Origin: Campylobacterales bacterium
GTDB taxonomy: Bacteria > Campylobacterota_A > Desulfurellia > JAADFJ01
Assembly (NCBI GenBank): GCA_027080125.1
Contig: JALWSW010000016.1
Coordinates: 1-9,349 of the forward strand
Length of the DNA: 9,349 nucleotides
Reading direction: 5' to 3'
Position 1 is the first letter of the stretch, and each line of letters opens with the position of its first letter. Shown here one piece after another: positions 1-5,149 of this stretch. The notes under the pieces are model-generated. The model was not told where the DNA came from. It saw only the letters and a program-made list of their open reading frames with translations, and searched no databases. A program made the translations under genes and the position numbers.

Positions 1-2
1 CC

Positions 3-197
3 GAAGCCTTGCCGGCATTTATGGTTGTTGTTTCAATGCCTTTTTCCTACAGCATAGCAACAGGCATTGCAATGGGATTCATCTTTTATCCGCTTACAAA
101 ATTATTATCGGGCAGATACAAAGAGATCTCAATATCTGTTTGGGTTTTGTTTGTTATTTTTGCGGCGAGATTTATCTATATGGGAATCAATCATTAA
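3..197 (+). CDS. C-terminal end of an NCS2/AzgA-type nucleobase permease (partial)
   Basis: Only the last 64 codons are in the window; the reading frame is open through base 3 and stops with TAA at 195-197, so the gene starts upstream. The visible protein has the pattern of the final part of purine permeases of the AzgA branch of the NCS2 (nucleobase:cation symporter-2) family: an 'LPAF' start, then PFSYSIATGIAMGFI, which leads into a membrane helix, a short basic loop (SGRYKEI) and a last hydrophobic helix ending in RFIYMG. Family members import adenine, guanine or hypoxanthine across the inner membrane with protons; the substrate cannot be told from this fragment. It is followed by about 300 bases of non-coding DNA with its own promoter, so it appears to be a transcription unit separate from the downstream operon. 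The family call is fairly secure; the substrate is not. Confidence 0.75.
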   Translation, partial: EALPAFMVVVSMPFSYSIATGIAMGFIFYPLTKLLSGRYKEISISVWVLFVIFAARFIYMGINH

Positions 198-239
198 CAG
201 AATTCAAACTGACAATTTGATACTGCAAGGAAACTGAAA

Positions 240-268
240 AGCGGGCGGAATTATGCATTCTGCCTGCT
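240..268. other. GC-rich hairpin in the gap after the permease (possible terminator or REP-like element)
   Basis: Bases 240-251 (agcgggcggaat) pair with 257-268 (attctgcctgct) over 12 base pairs including two G-U wobbles, leaving a five-base loop. It lies 43 bases after the permease stop, a suitable place for transcription termination, but no T-run follows on the + strand, so it is not a canonical intrinsic terminator. It could be a Rho-associated 3' structure or a single REP-like unit. The rest of 198-356 shows nothing else I can support. Confidence 0.4.
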
Positions 269-356
269 GAAAAACATAAGCCATACGTCAGTTTTCAGAC
301 TATCTGCTGCAAAAATCCTCAGCAAGAAAGAATTGAAATTGATGGCAAATTTCCGC

Positions 357-384
357 TTGACTTTTGTGAATCAAAATATATAAT
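357..384 (+). promoter_or_regulatory. Sigma70-type promoter of the riboswitch-controlled operon
   Basis: A -35 box TTGACT (357-362) and a perfect -10 box TATAAT (379-384) are separated by 16 bases. Transcription would start near 390-392, leaving about 23 leader bases before the aptamer at 415 and a leader of about 105 bases before the first gene. This is the strongest promoter-like sequence in the window, and its position directly upstream of the aptamer supports both calls. Confidence 0.8.
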
Positions 385-414
385 ACGCAACCTGACAAGA
401 CATAAAGAATAACA

Positions 415-465
415 GGCGGTGGAGTTAGCCTTTAACCGTTCTTAAAAAGAACCAATAACTCCTAC
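415..465 (+). ncRNA. Fluoride riboswitch aptamer (crcB RNA motif)
   Basis: The stretch follows the known fluoride aptamer layout closely. It opens with GGCGGTGGAGTTAGCC, where GGC (415-417) pairs with GCC (428-430); a TTTAAC joint follows; then a hairpin of gttctt (438-443) and aagaac (447-452) with an AAA loop; then CAATAACTCCTAC. The loop bases GGAGTTA (421-427) pair perfectly with TAACTCC (456-462), forming the pseudoknot typical of this class. The usual consensus is GGnGATGGnnTTCGCC...TAAC...TAATGACnCCTAC. The differences here (G for A at 419, A for C at 427, A for G at 457) occur at paired positions and are partly compensatory. The motif senses fluoride ions and usually switches genes on. 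Formate-hydrogenlyase-like operons are among its reported targets, as are fluoride exporters. Confidence 0.88.
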
Positions 466-488
466 TACAATATAATTGTTTTAGGAGT
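458..488 (+). promoter_or_regulatory. Expression-platform hairpin sequestering the Shine-Dalgarno
   Basis: Bases 458-464 (actccta) pair with 482-488 (taggagt), which includes the AGGAG ribosome binding site (483-487) of the next gene. After a 2x2 internal loop the helix continues with 467-470 (acaa) against 476-479 (ttgt) around a loop of tataa. The left arm is the same sequence that the aptamer needs for its pseudoknot (456-462), so the two folds exclude each other. Fluoride binding should stabilise the aptamer, free the AGGAG and allow translation. There is no T-run terminator in the leader, so control looks translational. The pairing is visible in the sequence; the switching direction is inferred. 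Confidence 0.75.
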
Positions 489-494
489 GTTGTA

Positions 495-1445
495 ATGCTT
501 TATTTTTTGAGTGCGGTTCAACTGTTGTTTGTGATAGGCTTTGCACCGCTGGCAGCAGGTGTCTTTAATACATTAACCGAAAAATTTGAATCGAAAAAAG
601 GACCCTCTCCGCTGCAACCATACTATGATTTATACAAACTCTTCGGTAAACAAAGCGTAGTTCCGAAAGTTGCATCATCACTGTTTCAAATAGTTCCTTA
701 CATAACCTTTTCGATGTATCTGTTTTTAACGCTTGTTCTACCAATAATTACCGCTTTTCCGCTTTCATTTGGTCCTGTTGTGGATTTCATCGGTGGCGGT
801 CTGGTTTTCGGCGCAATCGGGACGCTCAAAAAGATAGCATCCCTTGACAGCAGAAGCAATTATGCTCATCTTGGAACATCCAGAACATCGAGCATAGGAG
901 CGCTTTCTGAACCTATCGTTGTTTTGATATTTATAACATTCGGTGTTATATCGCATACAAACAATCCTTATGTAATCAACAATATTATGCAGACATCGTC
1001 TCATTGGTATTTTTCATTGGTGCATTGGTTTGTTGTTTTTGCATTTTTTATGGCTTTGCTCGTTGAGACTGGCAAGCTGCCGATAGAATCGCACTCAAGC
1101 AATGAGTTTGGGATGATAGATCAGGCAATAGAGATGGAATATTCAGGCACAGAGCTGGCACTTATGAAATGGGGAGGATATATAAAACAGTTTATTTTAA
1201 TGAGCGTCTTTTTGAATGTTTTTCTTATCCCTTTCTGGGTCCCTATGAAAATCGAATTAAAAGGCGTTTTGCTGTATGCAGCCCTTCATCTTCTAAAAAT
1301 GCTGATATTGATTCTGATTTTTTCCGTAATTCAATCTACGGTATCAAAATATAAACTGTTTAAAAACTTTGAATATGTTGCTATGGCATTTTCGTTTGCT
1401 TTCCTTGCCATTGTTGTGTTCTATACTATTGGAGGTGCAATGTGA
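495..1445 (+). CDS. hyfC: HyfC/HycD-like (NuoH-family) membrane subunit of an Ehr-type complex
   Basis: A 316-residue, very hydrophobic protein of the complex I ND1/NuoH and group 4 hydrogenase HycD/HyfC family, close to the usual family length. This inner-membrane subunit anchors the soluble L/S module to the ion-pumping arm. Recognisable blocks are GPSPLQPYYDLYKLFGKQ (36-53), the ASLDSRSNYAHLGTSR loop (115-130) leading into the ALSEP helix (136-140), VETGKLPIE (190-198), and IDQAIEMEYSGTELALMKW (208-226). The last matches the Glu-rich, MxHEAxxLEYSG-like loop that faces the soluble subunits. About eight membrane helices are apparent. The start has AGGAG seven bases upstream, and that site is the one masked by the riboswitch hairpin. 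The final ATG TGA overlaps the GTG of the next gene by four bases. Many acidic residues in the connecting loops are kept, suggesting that the coupling region is still under selection. The symbol denotes family, not proof of hydrogenase activity. Confidence 0.9.
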   Translation: MLYFLSAVQLLFVIGFAPLAAGVFNTLTEKFESKKGPSPLQPYYDLYKLFGKQSVVPKVASSLFQIVPYITFSMYLFLTLVLPIITAFPLSFGPVVDFIGGGLVFGAIGTLKKIASLDSRSNYAHLGTSRTSSIGALSEPIVVLIFITFGVISHTNNPYVINNIMQTSSHWYFSLVHWFVVFAFFMALLVETGKLPIESHSSNEFGMIDQAIEMEYSGTELALMKWGGYIKQFILMSVFLNVFLIPFWVPMKIELKGVLLYAALHLLKMLILILIFSVIQSTVSKYKLFKNFEYVAMAFSFAFLAIVVFYTIGGAM

Positions 1446-2077
1446 AAGAGCTGTATCTGATTGTAGGATTTGCTCAGATAGTTTTTGTGATATTTATGCA
1501 ATGGCAGATCTATCTGAAAAAGATAATCTTAACCTTTGCTCTTTCGTCAATAATTATAGCAGCCTTTCTGTTTTTAGATGGCATAATGCTAAATAGTACA
1601 AACCTCCTGATTCTCGGAACCCTGACAATTACCATAAGAGGTTTTTTTATACCTCGATATATGCTTAAAATGCTCAACTTGGCATATAAGGAAAGAGAAC
1701 CAAGACATATTGTTCCGCCGGCAGCTTCTATCATAATCTCTCTGTTTCTGGTTGTGCTGGCATATATCGTTTATCATTTCACGCTATACAACATAACCTA
1801 TATAAAAGCCGGTTCCATTCCCATAGCGCTAATTCTTCAAGGTATGTTTCTTATCATCTCCCGTAACAACGCATTCATACAGCTTACCGGATATATGGTT
1901 ATGGAAAATAGCCTGTTTCTGTTTGCAGGTTATCTCTTCCCGGAGCTGCCACTGATTATTGAAGGCGGGATTCTTTTGGATCTGGTGGGTGTAGTTATGA
2001 TATCATCAATAGTAATACGGCTGAGAGAAGATGCCATATCTGCCATTACAGAACAATTCGAAAAATTTAAGGGGTAA
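1442..2077 (+). CDS. hyfE: HyfE-like small membrane subunit (NuoK-like helices)
   Basis: A 211-residue membrane protein of HyfE type; the E. coli homologue is about the same length. These proteins occur in formate hydrogenlyase-2 and related complexes, and their C-terminal half resembles NuoK/MrpC. Visible features are about six helices; an N-terminal half ending in a basic loop with IRGFFIPRYMLKML (65-78) and EREPRH (84-89); and a C-terminal half with MVMENSLFLFAGYLFPELP (152-170) and IIEGGILLDLVGVVM (172-186). The last holds the membrane Glu and Asp typical of the family. Translation starts at GTG 1442, overlapping the upstream stop by four bases, with GGAGGT at 1431-1436. This arrangement suggests translational coupling to the first gene, so riboswitch control could reach it without a separate signal. 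The next gene begins two bases after its stop. Confidence 0.85.
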   Translation: MKELYLIVGFAQIVFVIFMQWQIYLKKIILTFALSSIIIAAFLFLDGIMLNSTNLLILGTLTITIRGFFIPRYMLKMLNLAYKEREPRHIVPPAASIIISLFLVVLAYIVYHFTLYNITYIKAGSIPIALILQGMFLIISRNNAFIQLTGYMVMENSLFLFAGYLFPELPLIIEGGILLDLVGVVMISSIVIRLREDAISAITEQFEKFKG

Positions 2078-2079
2078 CA

Positions 2080-3462
2080 ATGATATATTATATTTTGCCT
2101 ATACTGTTTCCGTTTGCAGCATCAATAGTTTGTTTAGCAAAAAACTATTCTTTAAGCGAAAGCGCATCGCTTATCGCCTCTGTTTTAAGCATAACGGCTT
2201 CTTTATACATTCTGTTTTTAAAGCCTTCCTATATAAACTTTTTGTATATTGACGGTTTCTCGAAAATTATGCTTGTAATCATATCTGCCATCTATTTAAC
2301 CACAGTGCTTTTCTCATCAGCCTATCTCAAACATATAAAAAATCCGATTATAAGCAAAAGCTCATATTTCCTGTTTCTGAATCTGTTTGTTTTTAGTATG
2401 CTTTTCAGCGTTTCCTTAAACAATCTGGGGCTTATGTGGGTAGGTATAGAAGCAACAACAATTACAAGCGCCCTGCTTGTTGCAATAGACAATGATAAGA
2501 CATCCCTTGAATCTTCCTGGCGCTATATCATTATTGTTTCAACAGGGCTGGTTATCTCATTGGTCGGCATTATGCTGATTTATGCAAGTATGCATACACT
2601 CAAAATAACCGAGCTGCTTATAAATAAACCTTCTCATCCGAAGCTTCTTGTAATGGGCGCGGTTTTAGCCATAGTCGGTTTTTCAACCAAGGCGGGAATA
2701 TTCCCGATGCATACATGGCTTCCTGATGTACACGGACATGCAATTGCGCCGGTAAGCGCAATATTTTCTTCGATTCTTCTGCCAACGGCGCTGTTCGGGG
2801 TTTACAGAATCATTGAAACGGCATCCTTCGATAGTGTAAGAATATTTGCTCTGTTGCTTGGCGTTTTGACGGTCGTTTTTGCAAGCATATTTTTGATTTC
2901 TCAAAAATTTTACAAAAGAATGTTCGCTTATTCCTCTATGGAAAATATGGGTATGATTTTGATAGGCCTTGCTATTGATAACAAGTTCGCGTTTCTGGGA
3001 GCCGTTATTCTGCTGGTCTCGCACGCATTTGCCAAATCATCTGCCTTTTATACCACCGGAAATATATTATCGATTTATAAAACAAGAGACATAAATAATG
3101 TCAAAGGTATCATCAAAACACTGCCTTTTGGTGCATACAGTTTTTTGTTATCGGCTATGGCTGTAGCAGGCGCTCCCCCTTTCGGAACATTTTTAGGCGA
3201 GCTGTTTATCATATACGCCCTTTATCTGAAATTCGGAATCGTCTCTGCAATTGCTGTTCTTATATTTCTTTCCATATCGTTTTTCTCACTTAACCACAAA
3301 GTTGCAAAGATCTGTTTTTCGATTACACCTGAGAAACAGGTTCAAAAGAAAGATGAGGTAATAAGCTCTCTTATTCCGATTATAAATACGGTTCTGGCAT
3401 TTTTGGTGATTTTTTTCGTAGGTTTTATCAACAACATATTGACTTCAGGGATGTTAAAATGA
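2080..3462 (+). CDS. hyfF: HyfF-like antiporter subunit (proton-conducting, NuoN/NuoM/MrpD family)
   Basis: A 460-residue membrane protein of the Proton_antipo_M family, somewhat shorter than E. coli HyfF (about 526 residues). The motif NNLGLMWVGIEATTITSALL (114-133) is characteristic of the HyfF branch and carries the helix-5 glutamate E124. FSTKAGIFPMHTWLPDVHGH (201-220) carries the helix-7 lysine K204 and the conserved His/Trp/Pro/Asp/His residues. SSMENMGMILIG (285-296) and LLVSHAFAKS (311-320), with H315 and K319, mark helix 8 and its neighbourhood; GAPPFGTFLGELF (364-376), with E374, marks helix 12. In complex I and Mrp antiporters these residues line the proton or sodium half-channels, and all appear intact here, so ion translocation is plausible. 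An AAGGGG site precedes the ATG, and its TGA overlaps the next ATG (ATGA). Confidence 0.9.
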   Translation: MIYYILPILFPFAASIVCLAKNYSLSESASLIASVLSITASLYILFLKPSYINFLYIDGFSKIMLVIISAIYLTTVLFSSAYLKHIKNPIISKSSYFLFLNLFVFSMLFSVSLNNLGLMWVGIEATTITSALLVAIDNDKTSLESSWRYIIIVSTGLVISLVGIMLIYASMHTLKITELLINKPSHPKLLVMGAVLAIVGFSTKAGIFPMHTWLPDVHGHAIAPVSAIFSSILLPTALFGVYRIIETASFDSVRIFALLLGVLTVVFASIFLISQKFYKRMFAYSSMENMGMILIGLAIDNKFAFLGAVILLVSHAFAKSSAFYTTGNILSIYKTRDINNVKGIIKTLPFGAYSFLLSAMAVAGAPPFGTFLGELFIIYALYLKFGIVSAIAVLIFLSISFFSLNHKVAKICFSITPEKQVQKKDEVISSLIPIINTVLAFLVIFFVGFINNILTSGMLK

Positions 3463-4682
3463 GGCTGCTTGGAATTATAGAAAAACCAAACGGCAAGCAG
3501 TTGCTTGTTCAGGATAAGGAACGTTTTTTTATCAAAGAGGATACAGAAAAAAATTTCAGTAACTATTCATTTTTGAAAAACAGGGATAAAAATATCGGGA
3601 ATCCGATGAAAAAAGGTGAAGGGGTTTTCAATTTCAGATACGGACCGGTAAACTCAGGAGTGGGTGAGGCTGGAATATTCAATATATGCACATACGGAGA
3701 AAGAATCATCTCGGCAAATATAGATCCCTCTTATAAAAAACGGGGGATAGAAGAGATGATCAAAGGCTCAAATGTAAAAAAGGCATTAAGATTGAGCGAA
3801 GATATATGTTCTAATTTTGCCTTTTCCCACTCAACCGCATTCCTAAGAGCAATTGAGAATGCAGGCAAGCTTCATACCGATACCACTACGAAAAGAATAA
3901 GAATCATGGCACTGGAGCTTGAAAGGATTTATAATCATCTGTTTGTTATGGCAAGATTATCAAAAGGAGCGTCTCAAAATGTATTGACCTCTCATCTTGA
4001 AGGACTTTTTGAGGAAGCATTAAGAACAAACAGGCGGTTTTCCGGTTCCAGATTTCTTAAAAATCTGAATGGATTGTCTATAGATGTAAGCAGATTAATC
4101 AATATGGATGAAACAGCAAGCAGAATCAAAAATATAAAAGATAAATTTACCGAGCTTTACAGACATAGTCTCAAAAGCTGGAATTTTATAGACAGAATCT
4201 ACAACACGGCGACACTCTCCAAAGATAAGGCGTTGGATATAGGCATAACGGGTCCTAGTCTCAGAGCAACCGGCGCTGATGAGGACCTAAGAAAATATGA
4301 GAAACTTTATAAAAACTTTACGCCCCGCACGGAAAAAAACGGCGATGCCCTATCGAGGATGCAGGTAAGAGCCGCAGAAATCATCGACTCATGCGAAATC
4401 ATAGAAGAACAGATAGAGAAAATAAAGCAGGAAAAACAGCAGGACAATAAAATCGATTTATCCTCTATCTCAGGAGACGGGATAGGCGCTTGTGAATCAC
4501 CTTCCGGGCTTGTGGTATATTTTATTGAATTATCCGAACGGATTATTAAAAATGTTTACATATCAACACCATCTCTGTTCGGATTTAAGGCGTTTTGCGA
4601 TTCTCTTGAAGGGCATATTTTTACGGATTTCAGCTTTGCGCTTGATTCCTTTGGCATAAATTTTGCAGATTGTTCAAGATAG
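3459..4682 (+). CDS. HycE/HyfG-like (NuoD-family) large subunit lacking an intact NiFe site
   Basis: A 407-residue soluble protein homologous to the large subunit of group 4 hydrogenases and to NuoD. Conserved blocks are FRYGPVNSGVGEAGIF (59-74), LSEDICSNFAFSHSTAF (112-128), LELERIYNHL (152-161), DIGITGPSLRATGADEDLRK (260-279) and GDGIGACESPSG (339-350). In true hydrogenases the second block has CGxC and the C-terminus has DPCxxC, four cysteines binding nickel. Here the first pair is C117 with F120 in place of the second cysteine, and the C-terminus ends in FADCSR (402-407) with one candidate cysteine. The usual EAPRG/EGPRG arginine is serine (ESPSG). Only about 58 residues precede the NuoD-like core, against roughly 170 or more in HycE, so the NuoC-like domain is absent or vestigial. 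No C-terminal maturation peptide is visible. It probably serves structurally, as described for Ehr 'EhrL' proteins. It overlaps the upstream gene by ATGA. Confidence 0.85.
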   Translation: MRLLGIIEKPNGKQLLVQDKERFFIKEDTEKNFSNYSFLKNRDKNIGNPMKKGEGVFNFRYGPVNSGVGEAGIFNICTYGERIISANIDPSYKKRGIEEMIKGSNVKKALRLSEDICSNFAFSHSTAFLRAIENAGKLHTDTTTKRIRIMALELERIYNHLFVMARLSKGASQNVLTSHLEGLFEEALRTNRRFSGSRFLKNLNGLSIDVSRLINMDETASRIKNIKDKFTELYRHSLKSWNFIDRIYNTATLSKDKALDIGITGPSLRATGADEDLRKYEKLYKNFTPRTEKNGDALSRMQVRAAEIIDSCEIIEEQIEKIKQEKQQDNKIDLSSISGDGIGACESPSGLVVYFIELSERIIKNVYISTPSLFGFKAFCDSLEGHIFTDFSFALDSFGINFADCSR

Positions 4683-4685
4683 GAG
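4681..4685 (+). promoter_or_regulatory. Ribosome binding site that decides the start of the small-subunit gene
   Basis: AGGAG lies seven bases before the ATG at 4693. The longer in-frame option, ATG at 4663, has no purine-rich site at the right distance, would overlap the upstream gene by 20 bases, and would add a polar decapeptide foreign to the family. The 4693 start is therefore preferred. Confidence 0.75.
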
Positions 4686-4692
4686 AACAAAA

Positions 4693-5148
4693 ATGAATTC
4701 ATGGGCTCTGTTTGGTATAACAAAAAAACTTACCGAAAAATTTGATTATCCGCCAATGAAACATGTAAAAAAAATAGGCGACAGATTTAAAAAATCTATA
4801 CATCTGTATCCCATAGATGTAGGCAATGACGGTGCGCTGAATTTTGAAATGACTGCAATGGCGGCGCCTCAATATAATATCCACAGATTTGGAATATTTT
4901 TTACCGATTCTCCAAGACATGCGGATATTCTGCTAATTCTTGGCAGACCCACAGAGGCTATGATCAAACCACTTAAAGAAACAATAAATCAACTGCCTGA
5001 ACCGTTCGGCATAGTCGCATTGGAAAACAATCAGGAAACAGGTATCGATATAGAAAATTTGAATCTTCCGAATCTGCTTGCTCATATAAAAGAAGAGATA
5101 GATGCAAAATCTATAATATCGCTGCTTCTTGGAATAATGGAGAAATAA
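4693..5148 (+). CDS. HycG/HyfI-like (NuoB-family) small subunit with no cysteines
   Basis: A 151-residue protein of the NuoB / hydrogenase small-subunit family, clearly shorter than HycG or HyfI (about 250). Family landmarks remain: AAPQYNIHRFGIFF (57-70), SPRHADILLILGRPTEAM (73-90, the PRHADxLLVTGPVT-like block), KPLKETINQLPEPFGIVALE (92-111), and a C-terminal stretch with LLLGIME where the family has its PGCPPxP region. The iron-sulfur ligands are gone. The usual CGGCNGCE segment reads VGNDGALNFE (43-52), the third-cysteine region reads ENNQETGID, and the PGCPP motif is absent. The whole protein has no cysteine, so the N2-type [4Fe-4S] cluster cannot be bound in the normal way. It likely survives as a structural bridge between the large subunit and the membrane HyfC-like protein, as proposed for Ehr complexes. 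It begins ten bases after the large subunit gene. Confidence 0.85.
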   Translation: MNSWALFGITKKLTEKFDYPPMKHVKKIGDRFKKSIHLYPIDVGNDGALNFEMTAMAAPQYNIHRFGIFFTDSPRHADILLILGRPTEAMIKPLKETINQLPEPFGIVALENNQETGIDIENLNLPNLLAHIKEEIDAKSIISLLLGIMEK

Positions 5149-5149
5149 T

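Noticed and set aside
415..488. Intrinsic terminator as the riboswitch expression platform
   Set aside because: No stable GC hairpin followed by a T-run lies between the aptamer and the start codon; masking of the Shine-Dalgarno explains the pairing better.
765..1004. Minus-strand open frames of 60-130 codons inside the operon genes (for example 765-1004, 2683-3024, 7011-7409, 7237-7596)
   Set aside because: They lie opposite well-supported + strand genes, show no recognisable domain and no proper ribosome binding site, and contain unlikely compositions typical of antisense shadows.
4663..4692. Upstream ATG as the start of the small-subunit gene
   Set aside because: It has no ribosome binding site at a suitable distance, overlaps the upstream gene by 20 bases, and adds a short polar tail. 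The ATG at 4693 has AGGAG seven bases before it.
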